DNA from: Blautia sp. MSJ-19
GTDB taxonomy: Bacteria > Bacillota > Clostridia > Lachnospirales > Lachnospiraceae
NCBI RefSeq assembly: GCF_018918125.1
Contig: NZ_JAHLQA010000042.1
Location: forward strand, 1-64,000
Length of the DNA: 64,000 nucleotides
Reading direction: 5' to 3'
The notes below the pieces were generated by a model that ran no database searches, was not told the origin of the DNA, and was given only the letters and a program-made list of their open reading frames with translations. Shown here in pieces: positions 17,501 through 27,368 of the stretch. The position numbers were made by a program, and so were the translations under genes. The number at the start of each line of letters is the position of its first letter. Within the stretch, counting starts at the first letter, position 1.

Positions 17501-19030
17501 GTAAAAATCCGAAGAGTTTTGATTGCGGATGATGAAAAGATTGAAAGAAAAGGAATTACAGCTCTTCTCCAGATGGAAAACTATGATTTTGAGATTCTGG
17601 AAGCGGTCAATGGAAAGGATGCACTGAGACAGATCAAAGAAAAGAAAACGGACATTCTGTTGAGTGATATTCGCATGCCTTTTATGGACGGTCTGGAGCT
17701 GGCTCGTGAAGTGCGAAAACTGGATCCGGATATGGCAATTGTCATTTTCAGTGGATTCAGTGATTTTAACTATGCGAAAGAAGCAATCAGAAATGGTGTG
17801 CAGGAATATATCCTGAAACCTGTGAATCCACAGGAATTCAGTGATACCATGAAAAAAGTGATGAAATATCTGGATGAAAAAAATGAGACGGAAGAACTCT
17901 TACAGAAAAATCAGGATTTCCTGGAACAGTATTTTTTATTAAAGTATATTCGTTCGGGAAAGACGGAAGTAATCAGAGAGGCCATGGAAGTTCTGGATGT
18001 GTCCTGGTGGAAAACGGTTGGCAGAATGATTTCCATAGAAGCATCGGACAGCTTTTTTGAAAATTATGCAGGTGATTTTGAAAAGATGCTCACAGAGGAA
18101 CTGCAGCTTCCATTACATTATCTGAACGTATTATCCGGAAGTTCTCTGCTCTTTTTTGACCGGAGTGTAAAGGTGGATTATCATATACTGGCAAAACACA
18201 TCCATGAATTTGTCCAAAAGAGCTGTGGAGCAGAAATCTACGTGGCCGTGTCCAGTATGCTGGAAGGAGAGCAGGCAATTCCAGAAGGAACAAAAGAACT
18301 GGAGAGTCTGATGGAGAATCGGTATTACAGACCGGATCAGTGGATCTTTATGCCGGATTCCAACTGGGAAAACAGGGAGAATTATGAACTTCCGCTTGAA
18401 ATGATCGAAAAGATGGAAGAAGATATCCGGCTTCATGATATCACACATCTCTGGGAGCACTTCAGACGATTTGTAGAGTGCAAGGAACAGGGAGCCAGAT
18501 TTTCTTATATCTATATGAATTTTGCGTGCACCAATCTGGTCAAAAATATGTATGCAGATATGGAGTATCCAATTGAGAAGTATACAGATGTGATTGAAAA
18601 GCTGTTTCGGGTAGAGAATATCCAGGAAGTGGTGGAAATTCTGGAACAGACGATCCACATCTTTGAGACAACGCTGTTTTCCAGTCAGAGCAGCAGCCGC
18701 AGTGAAGTGGAAAAGGTAAAAAGTTACATTTATGCACATTATCAGGAGGACATCAGTCTGGAGTTTCTGGGGAAAGCCGTATATCTGTCACCTGGCTATA
18801 TGAGTTATATTTTTAAGAAAGAGACAGGGGAAGGAATTTCACAGTTTATCCGTAAGTTCCGGCTGGAAAAAGCCAAAGAGCTTCTGTGCACGACCAATAA
18901 GAAAATCGTGCAGATCTGCACAGAAACAGGATTTACAAATGCTTCTTATTTCTGCAAGAGTTTCCGTGAATTCTATGGATGCAGTCCGGAAAAATTCCGC
19001 AGGACGGAAGGCAAAAAAGAAGCGGTATAA
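17501..19030 (+). CDS. AraC-type response regulator (YesN-like)
   Basis: A receiver domain (first ~125 residues) with phosphoacceptor Asp in DILLSDIRMPFMDG and Lys in YILKPVNP. A middle region of unknown fold follows, then a C-terminal AraC double helix-turn-helix (from about residue 395: YIYAHYQEDISLEFLGKAVY, then a second motif around TNASYFCKSFREFYG). The start is a problem. The first in-frame TTG (17519) would remove the first beta strand, while the homologous reading starts at VKIRRVLIADDE from GTA (17501), right after a run of seven G that could act as ribosome-binding site. No ATG or GTG is available in frame. Probably regulates the adjacent pilus genes; no partner histidine kinase is seen. 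Confidence 0.82.
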   Translation, partial: VKIRRVLIADDEKIERKGITALLQMENYDFEILEAVNGKDALRQIKEKKTDILLSDIRMPFMDGLELAREVRKLDPDMAIVIFSGFSDFNYAKEAIRNGVQEYILKPVNPQEFSDTMKKVMKYLDEKNETEELLQKNQDFLEQYFLLKYIRSGKTEVIREAMEVLDVSWWKTVGRMISIEASDSFFENYAGDFEKMLTEELQLPLHYLNVLSGSSLLFFDRSVKVDYHILAKHIHEFVQKSCGAEIYVAVSSMLEGEQAIPEGTKELESLMENRYYRPDQWIFMPDSNWENRENYELPLEMIEKMEEDIRLHDITHLWEHFRRFVECKEQGARFSYIYMNFACTNLVKNMYADMEYPIEKYTDVIEKLFRVENIQEVVEILEQTIHIFETTLFSSQSSSRSEVEKVKSYIYAHYQEDISLEFLGKAVYLSPGYMSYIFKKETGEGISQFIRKFRLEKAKELLCTTNKKIVQICTETGFTNASYFCKSFREFYGCSPEKFRRTEGKKEAV

Positions 19031-19065
19031 AGTACTTGTGCCAAAAAAAGAAATGATTGAAGAGA

Positions 19066-19122
19066 AAAGATACAGATATTTTATTGAGAAAAATTCTCAT
19101 GAAAATCTGTATCTTTTTTTGT
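19066..19122 (+). terminator. Terminator after the response regulator
   Basis: AAAGATACAGAT (19066-19077) pairs with ATCTGTATCTTT (19105-19116), followed by T's. It separates the sortase-pilin-regulator unit from the main pilus operon. Confidence 0.85.
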
Positions 19123-19175
19123 TTCATCATCACGTTATAGATAAAAATTATTATATATTTCATGGAAAAGTCATA

Positions 19176-19204
19176 TTTTTTATCACATTTTACCACGCTA
19201 TAAT
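19176..19204 (+). promoter_or_regulatory. Main pilus operon promoter
   Basis: A perfect -10 TATAAT (19199-19204) has no good -35; only a T-run is present 17 bp upstream. A weak -35 is typical of activator-dependent promoters, and the AraC-type regulator is encoded just upstream. The activator link is inference. Confidence 0.5.
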
Positions 19205-19252
19205 AATTTCGATGAAAATATTATCGCAAAATGCTGAGGGAAGGATGAGAAG

Positions 19253-22200
19253 ATGAAGAAGCGTAAATGGCATAAGATAACAGCAGTTCTGGCGTGTGCG
19301 GCCGTCATGCTGTCATCACCGGGAGTTACGGATCTGGTGAAGGGATCTACCGTTGAATTTGTCGATATGGAACCTGTCGAGACAGAGTCTGATGACGCTT
19401 CCCTGGTGAGCGAGCAAAGTTATTTGGAAACAGAAACGGCCTCTGAAGAGAGTGAGATTCATTTTGAAAACGGAATGTCTGCGAATGATGAGGAAGAAGA
19501 ACAGACAGAGAGCGTGGACATTGAGAGTGCACAGGATGCGGATGAGTTTTCTTCAGGAGAAGAATTCACGGATGATATCGAGACGGAAATACTGGACGAA
19601 GAAGTCTGTCCGGAGTCTGCAGAAACGGTTCTCGGGAAGGCAGACGCAACAGAACATACAGAAGTGCTGCAGGGACAGCCACATAAAGTAAAGATTTCTT
19701 CAAGTGTCCCGGCAGGACAGGAGGCTGCAAAAGTCAGACTGTATCTGACGGATGTGCAGAATGAATGCCCGGCAACAGATCTTCAGATCACCTTACAGAA
19801 TGGTGAGACGGAACAAAAAGTTACAGATGAAACTATCCAGCTTTCGGGGGCACTGAACCAGAAGGAAGTGCTTACCATTACACCGGTTACGGAATATCAG
19901 ACCGATGAAGATGGTGATTATGTCTATGATGAGGAAGGCAATTACGAGATAGCAGCACGTTATCTGGAATATGAGGTGCCTGCAGGAGGAAGCACAGAGT
20001 TTTGCGCATCCATCGTATATGCGACAGATGCAGAAGAGTACAGTTATCAGGCAGAACTTAGAGTCGAGATGTCCAGAGAGAATGAAGAGGGACGAGAACT
20101 CCTTCCGCTGAAAGAGGAAGACAGCAGGATCACACTGAACTGGAACAGTGAGGCAGACGAAGCAGAGCTTGTTGAGATGATTGCAGAGTATGCAGGGGAG
20201 ACAAATGAAAAGATTGTTTACTTTGCAGCACCGAAAGAGTGGACCGATGCAGGCTATCAGATGAAGGTGTGGATGCAGGCAGGAGATTCAGGAGATGGAG
20301 CAAACAATCAGAGTCTTCTGGATATGAATGCTCTTAATACGACCTATGAAGGTATGGAAGTTTATTCTGCAACTTTTACAGATGCACAGATGCCATATGG
20401 AGGACTGGCAAGATTATATTTTCAGGCATTTGACACGCAGTGGAAAGCAGAAGAACAGGCAATTATTTCATGGACTGCAGATACCGTGTTCCTCGGCAAA
20501 CTGTATGATTCCAAAACCAAGAGCTGGGTAGACTACACTCCATTTGATCCAAATGATCATACATCCTTTGCCGGAAAGACCATGTATTTTGAAAATGATA
20601 CAGAAGATTCACTGGATGCAGTTACTGCAAACTTTTATGAAAAAGATACAGATGGAAATTTACAGTTGGTAGGTCAGCCTGTTGTAATGACATCCATTCA
20701 GAATGGATTTTATGTAACTATTCCATCAGAAGCATGTTCATATGTACAGTTTACAGATGCTGATGGAAAGGTATTGGGAGATACTTACTCGAATTTCTAC
20801 GGACAGGGAACAGATGAAGCAGATGTTGAGAGTACCCTTTTTGCAGTTGGTTCCACAGACTGTTACAAATATGCCGGAACGGCGGAGAATTCCACATGGG
20901 GTGTGCTTGGAGCACGGACGATTTATTATGACGCTACGTTGTCGAAGATGTCCTATTCAGGCAGCAGTAATCTGAACGGTGGGAAAGGAATCCCTTATGA
21001 CAGCAGTTCAAAAGTTTATTATTATGCAGTAAAAAGTGACGGAACGGCTGTTAACGGGGAAATGACTGCGGTGGATGGCACAGATCTGTGGAGAGTCAGC
21101 CTGTCAGGGGAGTATACAAAGATCCGGTTTGCAGGGTATGCAGTGAAGGATGCAAATGCTGCTGCAAATGGTGACGGAACGGATCTGGTAGACATTCCGC
21201 AGAACATGAGCAATCCGTGCTACTTCGGAGACGACAGTGATGATGCGATTTACAAAGGCGGTAACCGCGGTGGCTACTGGGGAGAAAAAGGTAGCACACG
21301 CGATGCGGAAAGCGGCAAAGACACAACGGTCACAGACATCGTGCAGAGTACATTTAACAGGAATCCCAGCACATTGTATGTGAATTCGACGTTTTATGAT
21401 TATTATACCGATTGCGAACTGAACGGAAACAACCGGGACAATTATGATCAGAACAATCCCCCTTCCGGATCACAGAGAAGTTATGTGACGTTTCGACAGT
21501 TTGATCAGGCACTGAGTGATTATTACAGTTCCAATAACGTTAGAATACCAATTTATACGGGGCATTTTCAGCCGGATTACTCGAATTGGGGAACACGTTT
21601 TTCTGCTATTGCAGATACCTTGAATCTGTATGGATATAACAAGAGTAACCAGAATGGATTCATGTCAACCAATAACTCGACACTGAATGCCAATGGAAAC
21701 AGTACCTATTATGATGCGGCGGCACAGGGACTTGTGGCAGATACACTGAGTAACGGCAGTCTGATGGCAGCAGGAGGAACGGCACAGGAACCACATTTTA
21801 GTGAGTCTTTCCTGACGGGAGCAAACAGCAAAAATACAGTGCTTGGAAAAATCTATCATAATGTGGCATTTCCGTTTACCAAGCAGAAGCTGGATATCAA
21901 TGGAAATAAATGCGACGATAATACGACGAATGTAGACTACTGGTACTTTGACAGTGCAGATACGACGCTGGCAATGAGACAGGACAATGGTTCCGGAGAA
22001 TATTATCTTCAGGATACCGGAAATCAGAGCTGGTCACAGAATGTCAACAGTTCAAGCCAAACTTCAGGGGTGTCGAATACATATGGGTTCTTCCCGTTTA
22101 ATGAAACAGCGACTGCCTGTTCAGCAAGTAATTACAATTATGGATTTGGTACAAAACTGGAATTTACTTTCCGTCTGACAGATGATGGACAGGTAACAGC

Positions 22201-24988
22201 CAGCGACGGAACGACGAAGTTTCCGATTCAGTTCACGTTTTCCGGTGATGATGACGTATGGGTATATGTGGATGGTAAACTGGCACTGGACGTTGGCGGC
22301 GCGCATGGAAGAGTTACCGGGGCATTGAATTTTGCAGACAAAACGGCAACAGTCAGCAGAACAAAAGTGAGTCAGGGATCTGGTTCAGAAGACACGAATG
22401 TAACAACTAGCTTTACACTTTCTGGCACGAATGGGGATGAGCACAAGCTGACTATGTTCTATATGGAACGTGGTATGTGGGAGTCCAACATGAAAGTCAC
22501 TTTCAACTTCCCGGATGAGAATCAGCTGCAGGTAGAAAAGCAGGTAGATACAACAGAGGTAAATGATCTGTTCAAAGACCTGTTCAAAAATACCTCCCTG
22601 TTTAACTTCTCAATCAAAAATCTTGCAACACATTATGGAACAAAAGCAGCATCTTCTTCAACGACAGACCCGGTGAAAATCAGTAATTTAAATTATACAC
22701 TTTCACCGACGAATAAAGGCAATACCTTCGCAAAGGGAACCAAAGAAGGCTTTACGGATGCGGCACACTGGTATGCCAGAGAACAGGACATTGCAAGCAA
22801 CTACAGAGACCAGAGATATGGAGAACTGACGCTGGACGGTGTTGCGGACATTTCCAAAATGCAGTATCTGGAATTCAAATTCTATTACGATTATCCGGAT
22901 ACCCCATCACTTTCCAATATGTATCTGCAGCTGGTGGATGCAGCTGGAAAGGAAGCCGGATGTCTGAACAAAGAAACACTTTCCGGACGAACCTATGGTA
23001 CGGTGGCAGTCAAAAACAAATCCTGGGTAACTGTGAAACTGGATCTGAGCAGACTCTCCTGGGCAGAAGGATTTGACAAGACAAACCTGAAGAAGATTCG
23101 ATTCGGATACAACTATCCGAGAAACTTTTACCTGAAAGATTTTATATTCCGACCGACAGCAGAGCTGACCAGTTCCACCGGATTCGTGACAAAGCAGTAT
23201 GACATTGCAGATTATGGTTCTGCTACATCCGGAAAACTGGAAAACCCTACAGGAGCGGTGTATACCTCATCGGCAAAAAGTGGTGCGTATGCAATTGAGG
23301 AAGATGGAAGTTTCGTATTGCAGGATAAAGAGAAGATCACATTTACCGATCAGTTTCGCCGTGGCAGTTACATTTACCTGAAGGAAGAGGCAGATCCGGA
23401 TCTGTTCGAGACAACATGGACCATGTATGAAAACGGACAACCGGTAACTTCTATGGGAACAGGAAGTAATGTGACCAATGGAAGTGTGAGCAGTCTGAAT
23501 AAAGTGGCGGGAACATCGGTAGAGGATGGAAGAACGGAAGCTTACATAACCGGAAATGATACAGAAGGACGGACGATAAACAATGCCTATACAGGCACGA
23601 AGCCGTCAGAGAATACCTTTGTGTTCCGTTCTTATGCAGACCCGGATAACACTACGACCTTAACCAAATTAAAGGCAGTTTTTTATAACAAAGTAAAGAC
23701 CGGTTCATTGACCATTAAAAAGGAAGCTGCTTATCAGACGGATCAGCTGGATGGCACTTACCGGTTTAAGCTTACCTTTACCAATGTGGGAGGTACCGGA
23801 CTGGAGACAGCACCGATCGAACTGCCGGAAATTTCGTTAAAAGCAGGGGAGTCCTATACGATTACAGGAATTCCGGTCGGAACATTCTTTACGATCGAAG
23901 AAGTGACACCGGATGATGGCTCCACACTTGACAGTATCTGGCTGAACGGAGTGCAGCAGGAAGCCGGAACCATTGACCTTCATGGTGACATCAATGCAAG
24001 TCTGACACAGGCAGAAGTAGTATTTAAAAATACAAAAAAGCCAAAGGTCAATCTGTCGGTAGAGAAACTCTGGAAAACAGAAAACGGAGAAACCTATACA
24101 GGAGAATTTCCGGATACGATTTATGTACAGTTGCAGAGAAAACAGGCAGATACAGATATCTGGCAGGCAGTAGAGTACAACGGAAAATCTTATGCAGAAC
24201 TTACCTACAACATCTATACACAGAAAAGAGAGACTTCTTTTATGGATCTGGACAAATATGTGGATTACACACAGGAAATACAGATTCCATGGCAGTATCG
24301 AATTGTTGAGGTAACAGTGACAAAAGATGCCGATGGAAATGTGACAGCAGTAACACCGGTAGAAAATGGAAATAGCATTGAATTTTCGGAAGGAAATTTT
24401 ACTGTTTCTTATGATTATGGAGATACCGGAATTTCCATTGGAGATGATGGTGCAGGTTCTGCAACAATTACCAATATATATCAGCCGCCAAAAACGAACC
24501 TTCAGATCCTGAAGATCAAGGCGGGAACATCCGGAGAGAATCTGGTGAAACTTGCCGGAGCAACCTTCAGGCTTGAGAAATTGAATGCCGATGGAACTGT
24601 GGATACTGCTTTTACAGCACAGGATGTTACAACTGATGATGAAAATGGTGAGCTTGGTTTTGCAAAATTCACAGATCTGTCAGATGGAACTTATCGGATC
24701 ACGGAGATCAAAGCTCCGGAAGGATACAACCTTCTGAAAGCGCCGATTACAGTGGTGATCGACAGAAAGGGAAAATCCATCACAGTCGATGGAGGCGAAA
24801 ATTCTATCGGAAGTCTTCAGGAGAACACACTTACGATTCAGGTTGCCAATCAGGCAAAATTCCAGTTACCGGTCACCGGAAGCTGGAGCAGACTGATCCT
24901 CGGATTTGGCGGGGCGATTCTCGCCGGAACTGCGGTAATCATGTATCTGTTGTTACAAAAACGGAGAAAGGAGGGCAAAGCTTCCTGA
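19253..24988 (+). CDS. Giant LPXTG surface adhesin, likely pilus tip
   Basis: A 1911-residue cell-wall protein. It has an N-terminal signal peptide (KITAVLACAAVMLSSPG), a strongly acidic stretch of about 100 residues, and a large region with no family I recognise. A fibro-slime/PA14-like segment lies near residue 1000, with FSGDDDVWVYVDGKLALDVG. Cna B-type domains follow from about 1480 (GSLTIKKEAAYQTDQLDGTY, then NLSVEKLWKTENG, then LAGATFRLEKLNADG with TEIKAPEGYNLL). The C-terminus is LPVTG, a membrane span and KRRKEGKAS. Size, ligand-like domain and position first in the operon suggest a tip adhesin polymerised by the 27369 sortase. The bound ligand is unknown. Confidence 0.88.
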   Translation: MKKRKWHKITAVLACAAVMLSSPGVTDLVKGSTVEFVDMEPVETESDDASLVSEQSYLETETASEESEIHFENGMSANDEEEEQTESVDIESAQDADEFSSGEEFTDDIETEILDEEVCPESAETVLGKADATEHTEVLQGQPHKVKISSSVPAGQEAAKVRLYLTDVQNECPATDLQITLQNGETEQKVTDETIQLSGALNQKEVLTITPVTEYQTDEDGDYVYDEEGNYEIAARYLEYEVPAGGSTEFCASIVYATDAEEYSYQAELRVEMSRENEEGRELLPLKEEDSRITLNWNSEADEAELVEMIAEYAGETNEKIVYFAAPKEWTDAGYQMKVWMQAGDSGDGANNQSLLDMNALNTTYEGMEVYSATFTDAQMPYGGLARLYFQAFDTQWKAEEQAIISWTADTVFLGKLYDSKTKSWVDYTPFDPNDHTSFAGKTMYFENDTEDSLDAVTANFYEKDTDGNLQLVGQPVVMTSIQNGFYVTIPSEACSYVQFTDADGKVLGDTYSNFYGQGTDEADVESTLFAVGSTDCYKYAGTAENSTWGVLGARTIYYDATLSKMSYSGSSNLNGGKGIPYDSSSKVYYYAVKSDGTAVNGEMTAVDGTDLWRVSLSGEYTKIRFAGYAVKDANAAANGDGTDLVDIPQNMSNPCYFGDDSDDAIYKGGNRGGYWGEKGSTRDAESGKDTTVTDIVQSTFNRNPSTLYVNSTFYDYYTDCELNGNNRDNYDQNNPPSGSQRSYVTFRQFDQALSDYYSSNNVRIPIYTGHFQPDYSNWGTRFSAIADTLNLYGYNKSNQNGFMSTNNSTLNANGNSTYYDAAAQGLVADTLSNGSLMAAGGTAQEPHFSESFLTGANSKNTVLGKIYHNVAFPFTKQKLDINGNKCDDNTTNVDYWYFDSADTTLAMRQDNGSGEYYLQDTGNQSWSQNVNSSSQTSGVSNTYGFFPFNETATACSASNYNYGFGTKLEFTFRLTDDGQVTASDGTTKFPIQFTFSGDDDVWVYVDGKLALDVGGAHGRVTGALNFADKTATVSRTKVSQGSGSEDTNVTTSFTLSGTNGDEHKLTMFYMERGMWESNMKVTFNFPDENQLQVEKQVDTTEVNDLFKDLFKNTSLFNFSIKNLATHYGTKAASSSTTDPVKISNLNYTLSPTNKGNTFAKGTKEGFTDAAHWYAREQDIASNYRDQRYGELTLDGVADISKMQYLEFKFYYDYPDTPSLSNMYLQLVDAAGKEAGCLNKETLSGRTYGTVAVKNKSWVTVKLDLSRLSWAEGFDKTNLKKIRFGYNYPRNFYLKDFIFRPTAELTSSTGFVTKQYDIADYGSATSGKLENPTGAVYTSSAKSGAYAIEEDGSFVLQDKEKITFTDQFRRGSYIYLKEEADPDLFETTWTMYENGQPVTSMGTGSNVTNGSVSSLNKVAGTSVEDGRTEAYITGNDTEGRTINNAYTGTKPSENTFVFRSYADPDNTTTLTKLKAVFYNKVKTGSLTIKKEAAYQTDQLDGTYRFKLTFTNVGGTGLETAPIELPEISLKAGESYTITGIPVGTFFTIEEVTPDDGSTLDSIWLNGVQQEAGTIDLHGDINASLTQAEVVFKNTKKPKVNLSVEKLWKTENGETYTGEFPDTIYVQLQRKQADTDIWQAVEYNGKSYAELTYNIYTQKRETSFMDLDKYVDYTQEIQIPWQYRIVEVTVTKDADGNVTAVTPVENGNSIEFSEGNFTVSYDYGDTGISIGDDGAGSATITNIYQPPKTNLQILKIKAGTSGENLVKLAGATFRLEKLNADGTVDTAFTAQDVTTDDENGELGFAKFTDLSDGTYRITEIKAPEGYNLLKAPITVVIDRKGKSITVDGGENSIGSLQENTLTIQVANQAKFQLPVTGSWSRLILGFGGAILAGTAVIMYLLLQKRRKEGKAS

Positions 24989-25069
24989 CCGTTTGAAGAA
25001 ACAGACAGATGATTCAAATAAAAATGAAATGTAAAAAGGAAAAGAAAAAAGAAAAGAGAGGAAACGGGT

Positions 25070-27148
25070 ATGAAGAAATTTAAGAAACTCCTTGCCGGAC
25101 TCCTTGCCGGCGCAATGATGCTGGGCAGTATGTCAGCAACTGCATTTGCAGCAGATGCAACAGAACCAGTGCCAACTGCAACGATTGATTACACTAAGAA
25201 AGGTTCCCTGACACTGTACAAATATTATTTCAAAAACACTCAGCCAGATGGGCTTACAGAGGGAACCGGAGAGACAGAGGGGATTCCTGCCGGTGCAACT
25301 GCCCTGGAAGGTGCTGAGTTCTCAATCTGGAGAGTTGCAGACATTGATGGAAATGTGACTATTGATGGAAAAACAGATCAGAAATTTGACGTAACTGGTG
25401 TCAAAGATACGGATGTGGCAACTGCAAAAGGATTCGTTGGAGATAAACCTGCAGATGCTGTTCAGACTACAGATTCAACTGGCAAAGCTGTTTTTGGAAA
25501 AAGTGATGCCGGAAATACACTGGAACTTGGATATTACTACGTGAAAGAAACCAAAACACCTGCAAATATCTCATCTACACCTGCAGAATTTGTTGTTTCT
25601 GTTCCGATGACGAATAAGAAAACAGATGCGGGCACAAAATGGATCTACGATGTAACCGTATATCCGAAAAACGTAAAAACAGAAGCCGGTGTTACCATTA
25701 AGAAGGTCAATGCAGCCGGCGCGGATATTTCGGCAAATGCAAAATTCGTGCTTCAGAAAAAAGCCAGTGACAATACCTGGAAATATGTGAGCTATAATGA
25801 CACAACAAAAGCATACAATTATGAAGTTGCGAGCTTGGGAGATGCTACACAGTTTGGACAGGGTGCCGCTATTTCCGGTCTTGGAAATGGTTCTTACAGA
25901 CTTTTTGAGGTAAGTGCAGATTATGGTTATATTATGGATGGAACCATTGCATATGAATTTGATATTGCAAATAATGGTGAAATTACAAAGCCGGCTGCAA
26001 ATTCTGGAAATTATCTGTCTTATGTAAAAGATGGAGAAGCAGATAATAAAAAATCTGCAATTATTACCGTAAAGAACGAAAGACCTGACCTTGAAAAGAA
26101 AGTAAAAGAGAATAATACCTGGCAGGATGATGCAGATACAGCCGCAGGTAAAGAAATTGAATATCGTGTAAAAGTATCTGTACCGGGAAATATTGCAAAA
26201 CTTAATACATTCAAAATTACAGATACACCAGAGCATATTAAAGATGATGTAGATACTGTAAAACTGTATAGTGATGAGGCATGTACACAGGAAATTGCAA
26301 ATCTGACAAAAGATACAGATTATACAATTACAGCAACTGGCGATGGATTTGTTTTAGATTTTATTAACGCAGCTACAGACAGAGTAACAGATGCTTTTGC
26401 AACAAACTACGCAAATCAGAACATCTACGTATATTATAAAGCAACATTAAAAGATGACGCCATTTCAACAGTTGACGGTAATCCAAACACAGTAAAACTG
26501 GATTATTCAAACGGAATTTATCCGACTGCTGCAGATGAGCCAAATTCAGGAAAAGATCAGGATCATGCATATATTGAAGACAAAGCAGTTGTTTATACAT
26601 TCAAATTTACGATCAAGAAAACAGACAAAGATGGAACTCCTCTGATTGGTGCCGATTTCGTATTGTATAAATGTGATGCGGAAGGCCTGACTTCAGAAAC
26701 AGAAATTAAAAAAGGTACTTTAATCAAAGAATGGAAGGATGCAAAGACAGCAACTTTTGAAGCTGACAAACTGGAAGCTGGATACTATTATGTAATCGAA
26801 ACAAAAGCACCGGAAGGATATAATCTTCTTACAAAACCGGTAGAGATCAAAGAATTAAATGTACAGTATGCAACAACATGGACAACAAGCTCTGAGTTTA
26901 CAAAGGATGCAGATGGAGTTTGGCATCTGGTGAAATGCGAGAAGACCAGCACAACATTTACATATGATCAAGATGCATCTCATAAAGGACTTGAGTTTAC
27001 AGGTGAGCAGACCATCGTCAACAAAAAAGGATTTACTCTTCCAGTAACCGGTGGTATGGGAACCATCACCATCACAGTTCTTGGTATCGCACTTGTATTT
27101 GCAGGCGTACTGATCATCGGTGCATCCAGAAAGAAAACCGCAAAATAA
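25070..27148 (+). CDS. LPXTG major pilin (SpaH/EbpB-like)
   Basis: A 692-residue secreted pilus backbone subunit. It has a signal peptide ending near AFAAD, and the pilin motif segment WIYDVTVYPKN near residue 200, whose Lys is the acceptor for sortase-mediated polymerisation. Next come an isopeptide-forming domain and a Cna B-type domain with the E-box YYVIETKAPEGYNLL near 580. The C-terminus is LPVTGG, a hydrophobic span and a basic tail. GAGAGG lies before the ATG. It sits between the tip-like adhesin and its sortase, the standard order of Gram-positive pilus operons. Confidence 0.92.
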   Translation: MKKFKKLLAGLLAGAMMLGSMSATAFAADATEPVPTATIDYTKKGSLTLYKYYFKNTQPDGLTEGTGETEGIPAGATALEGAEFSIWRVADIDGNVTIDGKTDQKFDVTGVKDTDVATAKGFVGDKPADAVQTTDSTGKAVFGKSDAGNTLELGYYYVKETKTPANISSTPAEFVVSVPMTNKKTDAGTKWIYDVTVYPKNVKTEAGVTIKKVNAAGADISANAKFVLQKKASDNTWKYVSYNDTTKAYNYEVASLGDATQFGQGAAISGLGNGSYRLFEVSADYGYIMDGTIAYEFDIANNGEITKPAANSGNYLSYVKDGEADNKKSAIITVKNERPDLEKKVKENNTWQDDADTAAGKEIEYRVKVSVPGNIAKLNTFKITDTPEHIKDDVDTVKLYSDEACTQEIANLTKDTDYTITATGDGFVLDFINAATDRVTDAFATNYANQNIYVYYKATLKDDAISTVDGNPNTVKLDYSNGIYPTAADEPNSGKDQDHAYIEDKAVVYTFKFTIKKTDKDGTPLIGADFVLYKCDAEGLTSETEIKKGTLIKEWKDAKTATFEADKLEAGYYYVIETKAPEGYNLLTKPVEIKELNVQYATTWTTSSEFTKDADGVWHLVKCEKTSTTFTYDQDASHKGLEFTGEQTIVNKKGFTLPVTGGMGTITITVLGIALVFAGVLIIGASRKKTAK

Positions 27149-27240
27149 GAAGTGCGAAATGACAAAACAACAGAGAGAACTATTCCTGAATATGCTACCA
27201 TGACTACTCCTTTGGAATAAATGCTCTAGGACAGACTCGT

Positions 27241-27262
27241 CACTCTGCCGCAAGGCAGAGTG
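27241..27262 (+). promoter_or_regulatory. GCAA-tetraloop hairpin between major pilin and sortase
   Basis: A perfect 9-bp stem CACTCTGCC/GGCAGAGTG is closed by a stable GNRA tetraloop GCAA. No U-run follows, so it is not a standard terminator. It lies in a 220-base gap with no other feature and probably lowers sortase relative to pilin by processing, or protects the pilin mRNA 3' end. Confidence 0.6.
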
Positions 27263-27368
27263 TGGGTGTGTCTTATTTGCCTTATATGAAACTGTCTGAA
27301 GAATACAGCAGGCCGCTTCACATGAGACAGATAAGAGAGAATCATCATATGGAAAGGAAACACAGGTT

